36,864 bases of DNA from Casp-actino8 sp039800005 (GTDB taxonomy: Bacteria; Actinomycetota; Acidimicrobiia; Acidimicrobiales; Ilumatobacteraceae): contig JBDLRN010000062.1 of assembly GCA_039800005.1 (NCBI GenBank), positions 1 to 36,864 on the forward strand, in the 5' to 3' direction. The translations under genes were made by a program, and so were the position numbers. Under the pieces are notes generated by a model. That model saw nothing but the letters and a program-made list of their open reading frames with translations, was not told where the DNA came from and made no database searches. Shown piece by piece: positions 8,162-15,563 of the stretch. How positions within the stretch are numbered: the stretch's first letter is position 1; the number at the start of each line of letters is the position of its first letter.

Positions 8162-8815
8162 TCACACGGCGGTGCGGTCGGCGGCCGTCTTGGTGCGCTT
8201 CTTGTTCAGCCAACGAACCAATTCGATGAGGACCGTGATGGCCAACGCCGCCGAGAAGGCGAGGATGAAGGCCAAGGTGTGGTCGTCCTCGAAACGCTCG
8301 CCGAAGGCGAAGCCGAGAATGGCCGCGTACGACGCCCAGATGCACGCGGCCACCGCCACCCAGCCGGCGAACCAGCGGTGCGACTGTCGCGTGAGCCCGC
8401 TCGACAAGGTGAGGGCGGTGCGACCACCTGGGATGAACCGAGCGGTGATGAGAAGCAGGCCGCCTCGTTCTTCGATCTGGTCGGCGGCCCAGGCGAGACG
8501 TTTGGCAGTGGATGGTTTTCGTTCGGCCCGTCGTTGCACGTTGTCACTGAAGCTGTAGCCGATCTGGTACGAGAGGTTGTCGCCGAGGAACGCGCCGATC
8601 GCGCCGCAAACGATCACGAAGATCACCGGATACGGACCGTCGCCCGCCGCACTGGCGGCCACTCCACCGATGATGACCGTGGTCTCGCTGGGCACGACCG
8701 GGATCACCGAGTCGAAGAAAGCGATGACGAGGATGAGGGCGAGGAACCACCAGTTGCCCGAGATGTCCTTCAGCCATTCGGTGAGATCATCGATCGGTCC
8801 CCAAGCTGCGAGCAT
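8162..8815 (-). CDS. DedA family membrane protein
   Basis: A protein of 217 residues with several membrane helices. Family features are FFDSVIPVVPSETTVIIGG, the loop GAIGAFLGDNLSYQIGY, and GLLLITARFIPGGRTALTLSSGLT with the conserved FxPGGRT arginine motif. DedA proteins are implicated in flipping undecaprenyl phosphate or phospholipids in the inner membrane. The C-terminus is rich in Lys/Arg (NKKRTKTAADRTAV). The ATG at 8815 has a TAGAGT hexamer 6 bases upstream. It has the same orientation as the etf operon but a separate promoter for that operon lies in the 55-base gap, so the two are probably independent units. Confidence 0.9.
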   Translation of the reverse strand: MLAAWGPIDDLTEWLKDISGNWWFLALILVIAFFDSVIPVVPSETTVIIGGVAASAAGDGPYPVIFVIVCGAIGAFLGDNLSYQIGYSFSDNVQRRAERKPSTAKRLAWAADQIEERGGLLLITARFIPGGRTALTLSSGLTRQSHRWFAGWVAVAACIWASYAAILGFAFGERFEDDHTLAFILAFSAALAITVLIELVRWLNKKRTKTAADRTAV

Positions 8816-8821
8816 GAGGGG

Positions 8822-8827
8822 ACTCTA
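8822..8827 (-). promoter_or_regulatory. Leaderless -10 (TAGAGT) for dedA
   Basis: On the minus strand TAGAGT ends 6 bases before the ATG at 8815. Confidence 0.5.
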
Positions 8828-8871
8828 GTTCTCGCGTCGTGTCGCGGGTTCGGATTCGGGATGCGAACGAG

Positions 8872-10677
8872 TCAGGTCGACTCCTTGTTGTTCTCGAGAA
8901 TCGCATTGGTGAAGTGAAGGACCAGCGCGATGACGGTGGCGATGAGTGCGATTCGTCGCGTCTGCCCGGACAGGGTGAAGAACACGATGATGCTTCCGGC
9001 GAGCGTGAAGGCGAGCGCCGAGATCTCCCTGACGATCACCCGAAGAGCTCGTCTGAAGGCTTCCATTGCAGTCGTGTCCCCTCGTATCGCTCGTCGAACG
9101 TCCCGGTACCAAACGGTACCCCGTCGCGAATTTCGCGACGTCATCTTTCGGGCGTGGCGTCGCGCGACGTCCTCTTCCATTCCTGGGAGAACGACTTCGC
9201 CACTCGAACGACTGCCGCCGCCGTCACGGGGCGCCGACGATGAGCCTCCGGACGTCGATGCGGCGCCGGCTGCGACGCCCGATGCGATGGTGGCCACGGC
9301 AGTGGTCGCCGCGATGAGGGTTCGTCGGTCTCCGACGTCGATGGACGATCCGACCGGGACGTAGGCGTCGAGACCGGCTCCGTACACGTCGATCTCGGCC
9401 TCGAACGCATTCTTGATGTTCGTGGGAGCGTCGGTGACCGCCGCCACGAGCTCTGCTTCTTGGTCCGCCGACAGTCCGTCGACCGGAATCTCCTCGAAGA
9501 TTGCGGCGGCCTGACCCGGGTCGATGCTCGCAAGGACCGCCGGACTCGCCGCCAAGTCGGTCGCCTGGTCACCGTTCACCCCGGTAGTGAGCAATTGGTC
9601 GACGATGCTTGCGACTTCGGACATCTCCAGAGTCTCTGCATCGAGGGATTCGATCACCGAGTCGACGTCTTCGACGGAGATCTCATCGCCAGCCGTCGGA
9701 TCCACGGGCGGCGGATCGTCGGGAATCGAAGTCGTGGGGGTCGGGCCGATCGAGGTACTGGTGGTCGGTGCCGTGGTGTCGGCGACCGTCGTGGCGGTGG
9801 CGACGACGGTCGCACTCGGTGCGCTCGTGCTGGTGGTGGGTGCGACGGTGGTGGTGGTCGTGGGGGCACTTGTAGTCGTCGTGGGGGGACTCGTGGTCGT
9901 CGTGGGTGCGACGGTGGTCGTGATGGGTGTGGTGACGGGCGCAATGATGGGGGCTGCCGTCGTCGTGGTCGTCGTGGTGGTCGTGGATGTCGTCGTTGTG
10001 GTCGTGGCCGTCGTCGTGGATGTCGTGGATGTCGTGGTCGTCGTGGATGTCGTCGGGGACGACACGTCGGACATGAATTCCAGATCGATTCCGTAGTTGG
10101 TCCACGTCGTTCCGTTGGGAAAGGCGCTCACGTCGGACGAGTAGTTGTAGAACCCGTACCCGATGACCGACAGCGGTCCGCTGGTCCGTCGGGGCCAATC
10201 CGACTGGCTGGAGAAGACGTGATTGTCGAGGGAAAAACCGACAGTGAAGGTCTCTCCAGCCAAGATACGAACCGGGCTCGCCAACGTCACCTCTTGCCAG
10301 CCATCGGCCGTTTCGTTCGTGAAGAGTTGTTGACCCAACACCTGGCCGCTTGCACCCCACACCGTCGCAGTGTGCGAACCGGTGTTGTCGGGGCTTTTTG
10401 CGAAAAGAACCTTCGTGACGTAACCGTCCTCGCTGGTGGTGAGTCGCAAACCCAGGGTCAAAGGATTGTTGTAGGTCGGTGAGAAGGCACTCGGATACCA
10501 GTCGTGCATCATCGTCCAAGCACCCGGGGTGATGACCCGCGTCTGCGTCGCCTGAGCATCGTCGGGATGACGGTCGAGAAATCCGGTCATGAGAGCGAGG
10601 GAGCAGAGAAAAAGCGGTAACCAGACGATGGCGCGTCGTTGCGCCCGCCCTCGCTCGCGTCCCCTCACGAGCGACAC
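8872..10677 (-). CDS. Thr-rich surface protein with DUF4082-like domain
   Basis: A protein of 601 residues from GTG at 10677. An N-terminal hydrophobic segment (IVWLPLFLCSLALMTGF) acts as signal peptide or anchor. Residues about 55-205 resemble the DUF4082 beta-sandwich: PLTLGLRLTTSEDGYVTKVLF, VWGASGQVLGQQLF, GWQEVTLASPVRILAGETFTVGFS and a Trp/Tyr-rich end. Next is a low-complexity linker of about 110 residues made mostly of Thr with Ser, Pro and Ala. An acidic helical region follows (VDSVIESLDAETLEMSEVA, and TDAPTNIKNAFEAEID). After it come a hydrophobic stretch, a basic segment and two C-terminal membrane helices. It looks like a membrane-anchored, probably glycosylated surface protein. A TATCGT hexamer 7 bases before the next in-frame GTG (10668) makes that a good alternative start. 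The function is unknown. Confidence 0.8.
   Translation of the reverse strand: MSLVRGRERGRAQRRAIVWLPLFLCSLALMTGFLDRHPDDAQATQTRVITPGAWTMMHDWYPSAFSPTYNNPLTLGLRLTTSEDGYVTKVLFAKSPDNTGSHTATVWGASGQVLGQQLFTNETADGWQEVTLASPVRILAGETFTVGFSLDNHVFSSQSDWPRRTSGPLSVIGYGFYNYSSDVSAFPNGTTWTNYGIDLEFMSDVSSPTTSTTTTTSTTSTTTATTTTTTSTTTTTTTTTAAPIIAPVTTPITTTVAPTTTTSPPTTTTSAPTTTTTVAPTTSTSAPSATVVATATTVADTTAPTTSTSIGPTPTTSIPDDPPPVDPTAGDEISVEDVDSVIESLDAETLEMSEVASIVDQLLTTGVNGDQATDLAASPAVLASIDPGQAAAIFEEIPVDGLSADQEAELVAAVTDAPTNIKNAFEAEIDVYGAGLDAYVPVGSSIDVGDRRTLIAATTAVATIASGVAAGAASTSGGSSSAPRDGGGSRSSGEVVLPGMEEDVARRHARKMTSRNSRRGTVWYRDVRRAIRGDTTAMEAFRRALRVIVREISALAFTLAGSIIVFFTLSGQTRRIALIATVIALVLHFTNAILENNKEST
9820..10055 (-). repeat. 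Low-complexity Thr/Ser-codon tract
   Basis: Short irregular repeats of ACG/ACC/ACA-type codons encode the Thr-rich linker of the surface protein. Units such as GTCGTGGTC recur on the plus strand without fixed spacing. This is coding low complexity that may expand and contract by slippage. Confidence 0.8.
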
Positions 10678-10681
10678 GATA
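10676..10681 (-). promoter_or_regulatory. Possible leaderless -10 (TATCGT) for the DUF4082 gene
   Basis: On the minus strand TATCGT ends 7 bases before the in-frame GTG at 10668. If it is used, the true start is three codons downstream of the GTG at 10677. Confidence 0.35.
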
Positions 10682-10714
10682 ATCGTCCGAGTCGAGCGAC
10701 CCGGATGCGAAAGA

Positions 10715-10738
10715 CGGCGACGGCCACGGGCGTCGCCG
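10715..10738 (-). terminator. Possible terminator hairpin after the FadH/OYE gene
   Basis: CGGCGACG (10715-10722) and CGTCGCCG (10731-10738) form a perfect 8-base stem with an 8-base loop, just after the stop at 10744 on the minus strand. There is no U-tract, so the call is weak. Confidence 0.3.
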
Positions 10739-10743
10739 ACGGA

Positions 10744-12726
10744 TCACACTCCGGATCCGGCTCGTTCGCCGTCGACGACCGCGGCATGAGCACGTCGCGG
10801 TGCGACGCAATCGCCCACTCGCTCCACACTCACTCCCGCAGCTTTCAAATCGTTGTAGAGCCACTCGACCGGGGACGGGGGAACGGCGAGCACGACCCAA
10901 TCGGGACGCCGCGTCTGGTTCACTCCCGTGGGGTGGTGCAACAAGGTGAGTTCACCGCCGGCGAATCCCATCGGAACGAGATCGGTCGATTGCACGATGC
11001 CCTTGGCGCCGGCGCGAATCCACCAGTTCTCCATGTCGAGCGTGATGCCGAGGTCTTGGCCGACCACCATGCCCGGCGTGGCGATCTCGACCGAACAGCC
11101 GCGATCGGCGAGCAGTTCGGCGACCGACGTGGCGTGGTGGAATCCGATCTCGTCGATCACGACGACCGACTCACCCGATTGCGGGCCACCGAGCGGAGCC
11201 GTTCCGTCGAGGACCGCCCGCACGTCGACCACGCGTCGCGCCGTTTCGTCGGCGTCGGGATCGGCGACCCACCACGGACGGGCCGGTTCGGCTCCGGTGG
11301 CCACGATCACGTGATCGGGGCGCTTCTCGTCGACCAGACCCGGCCACACGCCGGTACCGAACACGATGTCGACGCCGAGTCGCTTGCACTCGTTCAACTG
11401 ATTGCGGATCATGTCGCCGAATTCGGCGCGATTGGGAACACTCGCCGCCCAACGAACCTGGCCGCCGGCGACCGATTCCTTCTCGTACACCGTGACGCGA
11501 TGTCCGTTGCGCGCCGCCGCGATGGCGGCCTGGAGTCCGGCCGGACCGGCTCCCACCACCATGACCTTCTTGGGCGTGGGGGAGATCGACACGTGGTCGG
11601 TGACCGCCCATTCGTGTTCGCGACCCGTGCGCGGATTCTCGATGCAGCCGAGCCACCGGTTGAGGCCCATGCGGCCCACGCACTCTTGATTGCACGACAG
11701 GCACAGACGGATCTCGTCGGTTGCTCCGGCGCGCGCCTTCACCGCGAAGTCGGGATCGGCGATCTGCCCGCGCACCACGCCGACGAGATCGCAGTGGCCT
11801 TCGGCCAGTGCGCGCTCGGCCTGTAGCGGATCCTTGAAGCGGCCCACGCCGACGACCGGCAGATCGACCGCTTTGCGAATCGCACTCGGAATGAACATGG
11901 CGTATCCCGGCGGGATGTGCATGCTCGCCTCGATCATGAACAGGCTCGCCGTGGCCACACCGATCGAGGTGTTGATGTAGTCGACGTGCCCGCTCGCCTC
12001 GACCAGACGCGCCACTTCGACGGCCTCGTCGATGGTGGTTCCGTTCTCGATGAGTTCGTCGCCGCACAACCGCACTCCGAGTGCGAGACGATTGCCGATG
12101 ACTCGACGTACGGCCTCGACGATCTGCAAGAGAAGGCGTGCGCGATTGGTGAGCGATCCGCCGTACTCGTCAGTGCGCTTGTTGGTGGCCGGCGAGAGGA
12201 ATCCGCGCACGATCGACGAATGACTGCACTGCAGTTCGATGCCGTCGAATCCGCCTTCGGCACAGTGTTCGGCGACGAGTGCGTAACCGGCCACGATCTC
12301 GTCGATCTCGGCGTGGGTGACGGCCTTGGGCACCTCACGGAAGAGCGGATCGGCAACGGGGGACGGAGCCCACACGGGCAGGCGGCTGAACATGCTCGAG
12401 GCCTGACCACCGTTGTGGTTGATCTGAGCGAAGATCGGCACACGGTGACGGTGCACGGCCTCGGTGATCTTGCGGTATCCGGGAATCACGTCACGGTGGA
12501 AGCCGTGGATCAACTTCTCGTACGGCCAGTCGGTGGGATGGGTCGAGTGCTCCTCGGTGATGATGAGCCCGGCCCCGCCGGCGGCCCGCGCCGCGTAGTA
12601 GGCGGCGTGCTGATCGGTGGGCTTGCCGTCGCGGGCGTAGTTGGTGAGGTGCGCCGAGAAGACGATGCGGTTCCGGGTGGCAACCGGTCCGAGCTGCAAC
12701 GGAGTCCACAGGTACTTGTACGCCAC
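10744..12726 (-). CDS. Mycofactocin-system FadH/OYE family oxidoreductase (first copy)
   Basis: A 660-residue flavoenzyme built like 2,4-dienoyl-CoA reductase. The N-terminal Old Yellow Enzyme barrel starts YKYLWTPLQLGPVATRNRIVFSAHLTNYA and includes FLSPATNKRTDEYGGS. A 4Fe-4S motif follows, C-x2-C-x3-C-x11-C, in CLSCNQECVGRMG. The C-terminal half has an FAD/NAD fold at VMVVGAGPAGLQAAIAAARNG. Two FadH/OYE groups are known to co-occur with mycofactocin genes and this protein fits them; the reaction is not established. The start is the GTG at 12726, set by barrel length and by a TAAGGT hexamer 8 bases upstream. A longer frame to 12972 would run into the divergent SDR gene. The gene is monocistronic, 37 bases from the SDR start. 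Confidence 0.85.
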   Translation of the reverse strand: MAYKYLWTPLQLGPVATRNRIVFSAHLTNYARDGKPTDQHAAYYAARAAGGAGLIITEEHSTHPTDWPYEKLIHGFHRDVIPGYRKITEAVHRHRVPIFAQINHNGGQASSMFSRLPVWAPSPVADPLFREVPKAVTHAEIDEIVAGYALVAEHCAEGGFDGIELQCSHSSIVRGFLSPATNKRTDEYGGSLTNRARLLLQIVEAVRRVIGNRLALGVRLCGDELIENGTTIDEAVEVARLVEASGHVDYINTSIGVATASLFMIEASMHIPPGYAMFIPSAIRKAVDLPVVGVGRFKDPLQAERALAEGHCDLVGVVRGQIADPDFAVKARAGATDEIRLCLSCNQECVGRMGLNRWLGCIENPRTGREHEWAVTDHVSISPTPKKVMVVGAGPAGLQAAIAAARNGHRVTVYEKESVAGGQVRWAASVPNRAEFGDMIRNQLNECKRLGVDIVFGTGVWPGLVDEKRPDHVIVATGAEPARPWWVADPDADETARRVVDVRAVLDGTAPLGGPQSGESVVVIDEIGFHHATSVAELLADRGCSVEIATPGMVVGQDLGITLDMENWWIRAGAKGIVQSTDLVPMGFAGGELTLLHHPTGVNQTRRPDWVVLAVPPSPVEWLYNDLKAAGVSVERVGDCVAPRRAHAAVVDGERAGSGV

Positions 12727-12734
12727 GGACCCAG

Positions 12735-12740
12735 ACCTTA
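12735..12740 (-). promoter_or_regulatory. Leaderless -10 (TAAGGT) for the FadH/OYE gene
   Basis: On the minus strand TAAGGT ends 8 bases before the GTG at 12726. It lies 9 bases from the opposing -10 of the SDR gene. Confidence 0.55.
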
Positions 12741-12749
12741 CGGCTCGCC

Positions 12750-12755
12750 TAGGGT
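12750..12755 (+). promoter_or_regulatory. Leaderless -10 (TAGGGT) for the SDR gene
   Basis: TAGGGT ends 8 bases before the ATG at 12764. Any -35 would lie at the start site of the divergent FadH/OYE gene, so the two promoters may exclude each other. Confidence 0.55.
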
Positions 12756-12763
12756 GTCCGGCT

Positions 12764-13597
12764 ATGCGAGATCTGAACGGGAAAGTCGCCGTGGTCACGG
12801 GCGCGGCCAGTGGAATCGGCCGGGCCTTGACCGATCGCTTCGTGGCGGCGGGCATGAAAGTCGTGCTGGCCGACATGGACGAGGTTCGGCTGCGGGCCGT
12901 CGAAGCCGAACTCTCCGAGGGCGGAGCCGACGTGCTGCCGGTGGTGGCCGACGTGTCGCTCGGCGAGAGCATGGAAGAACTTGCCCGCCGGACCCTCGAG
13001 ACCTACGGCGCCGCCCACGTGCTGTGCAACAACGCCGGTGTGGCCGGAGTCGGTGATCAGTGGACCGGTCCCATGAGCGTGTGGGAATGGGTCGTCAACA
13101 TCAACGTCTACGGCGTGGTGCACGGCATCCGGTCGTTCCTGCCGATCATGCTCGACCAGAACGAAGGACACATCGTGAACACCGCGTCGATGGCCGGTCT
13201 CGTGGCCATGCCGGGCTTCGGTCCGTACAACGCCACCAAGCACGCGGTGATCGCCATCAGCGAAGGCCTCTTTCTCGAGCTCGCCGCCAAGGGTTCGAAC
13301 GTGTCGTGCAGTGTTCTGTGTCCGGGTTTCGTGAAGACCGATCTGATGCGCAACGTGCACTGGACCGATCGTCTCGGCGAACAGCCGAAGGAGATCGTCG
13401 ACCCCATCAGCGCCATGATGAACCAGGCGTTGCACGACGGTGTCGAGAGCGGGATCCCGGCCACCGACGTGGCGAACCAAGTGCACGACGCGATCGTGAA
13501 CGGCCAGTTCTGGATCCTCACTCACCCCGACATGCGCGATTTGCCGGTCGAGCGCATGAAGCGTGCCGCCGCGCAGCAGAACCCGACGCTCGGCTAG
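12764..13597 (+). CDS. Classical short-chain dehydrogenase/reductase
   Basis: A protein of 277 residues with all classical SDR marks: cofactor motif TGAASGIG, an Asp after beta-2 (VVLADMDE, suggesting NAD preference), CNNAGVAG, the catalytic serine in NTASMAG, and YNATK. It lacks the insertion between beta-2 and alpha-3 that marks the mycofactocin-coupled SDR family with non-exchangeable NAD, so I treat it as an ordinary SDR. The divergent FadH/OYE neighbour suggests a shared pathway for an alcohol or enone substrate, but that is inference. The stop codon overlaps that of the convergent plsY in a single CTAG palindrome. Confidence 0.88.
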   Translation: MRDLNGKVAVVTGAASGIGRALTDRFVAAGMKVVLADMDEVRLRAVEAELSEGGADVLPVVADVSLGESMEELARRTLETYGAAHVLCNNAGVAGVGDQWTGPMSVWEWVVNINVYGVVHGIRSFLPIMLDQNEGHIVNTASMAGLVAMPGFGPYNATKHAVIAISEGLFLELAAKGSNVSCSVLCPGFVKTDLMRNVHWTDRLGEQPKEIVDPISAMMNQALHDGVESGIPATDVANQVHDAIVNGQFWILTHPDMRDLPVERMKRAAAQQNPTLG

Positions 13598-14190
13598 CGC
13601 GACGAAAGTTCTTCGCCGCGGACGAGGCGCTTCAGGTTCGGCCAGTGACGCCAGATCACGAAGATCCCGAGTCCGATCGTCGTGACGATCTCGGTGGCCG
13701 GGCGTCCGACGATCACGAGTCCGATCGGTAGTCCGACCACGATGGCGAGCGAGGCGAGGGACGCCTTCTTGCTGAGCTTCACGACGGCGAGCCACAGCAC
13801 CAGAAGGACAAGGCTCACCAAGGGATAGAGGGCGAGCATCGCGCCACCCGCCGTGGCGACTCCCTTGCCACCCTTGAAGCGCCGAGTGATCGGGAAGACG
13901 TGGCCGACCACCGCGGCGCAGGCGAGCATCAGCGCGCCGGCGTACTCGAAGGCGAGGAAACCGGCGAGCACCGACAACGCACCCTTCAGTCCGTCGAGAA
14001 CGAAGACGAATATCCCGAGTTTGCGGCCGAGCAGTCGGCCCACGTTCGAGGCACCGGGATTTCCGGATCCGGAGGAAGTGATGTCGATACCTCGTGCACG
14101 CGCGACCAGGACCGCACTCGGAAACGTTCCGAGCAGGTACGCGAAGGGAAGCAGCACGAGCGAGAGAATCACGAACCCATCTTTATCCAC
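13594..14190 (-). CDS. plsY: Glycerol-3-phosphate acyltransferase PlsY
   Basis: A protein of 198 residues. PlsY transfers an acyl group from acyl-phosphate to glycerol-3-phosphate, the first step of phospholipid synthesis, in the inner membrane. The three conserved loops are present: SGSGNPGASNVGR, GHVFPITRRFKGGKGVAT and the C-terminal HWPNLKRL. About five hydrophobic helices fit the family topology. The start is a GTG at 14190, only 20 bases from the divergent methyltransferase ATG. No clear TANNNT or Shine-Dalgarno precedes it, so the exact start is less certain than the product. The stop TAG is read from the same CTAG that ends the SDR gene. Confidence 0.92.
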   Translation of the reverse strand: MDKDGFVILSLVLLPFAYLLGTFPSAVLVARARGIDITSSGSGNPGASNVGRLLGRKLGIFVFVLDGLKGALSVLAGFLAFEYAGALMLACAAVVGHVFPITRRFKGGKGVATAGGAMLALYPLVSLVLLVLWLAVVKLSKKASLASLAIVVGLPIGLVIVGRPATEIVTTIGLGIFVIWRHWPNLKRLVRGEELSSR

Positions 14191-14197
14191 ACCGGGG

Positions 14198-14203
14198 TAC
14201 CCT
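14198..14203 (+). promoter_or_regulatory. Leaderless -10 (TACCCT) for the DNA methyltransferase
   Basis: TACCCT ends 7 bases before the ATG at 14211. It overlaps the 8-base palindrome GGGTACCC at 14195-14202, centred between the two divergent starts. Confidence 0.5.
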
Positions 14204-14210
14204 GCCGAGC

Positions 14211-15563
14211 ATGTCCGACGACACGCCGCTACGCGCGACGCGCTCGCGTCGCACCACCGCGACGTCGTCGTTCGGCGCCTCGCGTCGCGAGGGTCACGAC
14301 GCCAGCGCGTTCTACGCGCGATTCCGGGCTCCCGACGTGTCCGACGACGAGACCGTCGCCGATCCGGCGCTCGTCGCCCCGGTGCTCGATCGGATCCTGA
14401 TCGGGGATTCGCGTGACATGCGCGAGGTTCCCGACAACTCGGTCGGGCTGGTGGTCACGTCTCCGCCCTATTTCGCCGGAAAGGCGTACGAAGCGGCCCT
14501 CGGGGAAGATCACATCCCGGCCGACTACGTGACGTATCTCGACATGTTGCGCGACGTTTTCGCCGAGTGCGTCCGAGTACTCGAACCCGGTGGGCGCATC
14601 GTCGTCAACGTGGCGAATCTGGGCCGTCGCCCGTTCCGTTCACTCGCCGCCGACGTGACCGACATCCTCCAAGACGACCTCGGAATGCTTCTGCGCGGCG
14701 AAGTCGTGTGGATGAAGCAGCGCGGTTCGTCGGGAAACTGCGCGTGGGGCTCGTACCGATCGCCCACCAATCCCGTGCTGCGCGACACCACCGAACGGCT
14801 GGTGATCGCGAGCAAGGCGCGCTTCGATCGCGCGTTGTCGGTCGGCAAGCGCGAGAAGCTCGGCCTGCCGTTCGAGTCGACGGTGCCCGCCGACGAGTTC
14901 ATGGAAGCCACGCTCGACGTGTGGGAGATCTCTCCCGAGAGTGCGACGCGGGTGAATCACCCGGCGCCGTTCCCGGTCGCCCTGGTCGAAAGGTGCATTC
15001 ACCTGTATTCGTTCGCCGGCGACCTGGTGCTCGATCCGTTCATGGGATCGGGATCCACCGCAGTTGCCGCCCGTCGCACGGGACGGCGATACCTGGGCTT
15101 CGACACCGACCCGGCGTACGTGGCTCTCGCTCGCGAGCGGGTTCGCACCGAGGGTGTCGCCGACGATGCGGGGGAAGTGCGCACTCTGCGCGACATCGTC
15201 GACACGTCGTTGCGAATGGCCGGCTTCGGCGCGGTCGAGTGGGGAGTGCGCGTGGCACAGAACTTCGAGGTGTCGGGTCGCGCACGTTCGGCCGACGGCC
15301 GTGAGATGATTTTCGATCTGGCCGGTGGCCACACCACGGTGCGCCCTGGTCTTCAGCGCGGTGATGTGGTGTGGCGAACGTTGGGTCGTGCTGCGGCGGT
15401 CAAGGCCGTCACCGGTCAAGGGCTCGTGGTGTTCACCACCGGCGTGCCCGAGCGAGCGAGCGGCGGTGCGGTGCTCGACGCAGTGGTGAGCGAGGGCACG
15501 ATCCGCGCTGTGATCGATGTGTTCGCGCCCGATGCCGTCGAGCGAATCGCCGCTCTGCGTTAG
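14211..15563 (+). CDS. Solitary DNA methyltransferase (N4-cytosine/N6-adenine type) with extra C-terminal domain
   Basis: A protein of 450 residues. The catalytic motif TSPPYF (83-88) precedes the AdoMet motif DPFMGSGSTAVAARRTGRRYLGFD (around 280), which is the beta-class order. SPPY is most typical of N4-cytosine methylases, though some N6-adenine enzymes also have it. The target-recognition part lies between them (KQRGSSGNCAWGSYRSPTNP). The last 110 or so residues (from about 330) are not part of the catalytic domain and I do not recognise them. They contain FDLAGGHTTVRPGLQRGDVVWRT. No restriction endonuclease gene is adjacent, so this may be a regulatory or epigenetic methylase. The start is the ATG at 14211, supported by the TACCCT hexamer. 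The stop overlaps that of the next, convergent gene by 3 bases. Confidence 0.88.
   Translation: MSDDTPLRATRSRRTTATSSFGASRREGHDASAFYARFRAPDVSDDETVADPALVAPVLDRILIGDSRDMREVPDNSVGLVVTSPPYFAGKAYEAALGEDHIPADYVTYLDMLRDVFAECVRVLEPGGRIVVNVANLGRRPFRSLAADVTDILQDDLGMLLRGEVVWMKQRGSSGNCAWGSYRSPTNPVLRDTTERLVIASKARFDRALSVGKREKLGLPFESTVPADEFMEATLDVWEISPESATRVNHPAPFPVALVERCIHLYSFAGDLVLDPFMGSGSTAVAARRTGRRYLGFDTDPAYVALARERVRTEGVADDAGEVRTLRDIVDTSLRMAGFGAVEWGVRVAQNFEVSGRARSADGREMIFDLAGGHTTVRPGLQRGDVVWRTLGRAAAVKAVTGQGLVVFTTGVPERASGGAVLDAVVSEGTIRAVIDVFAPDAVERIAALR

Noticed and set aside
9820..10055. Repeat tract as a possible CRISPR array or minisatellite
   Set aside because: Units are irregular 3-9 base strings in frame with Thr codons, without spacers or a constant repeat length.
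12764..13597. SDR as a member of the mycofactocin-coupled SDR family
   Set aside because: That family has a characteristic insertion after the second beta strand. This protein goes from LADMDE straight into the normal helix, so it is an ordinary classical SDR.
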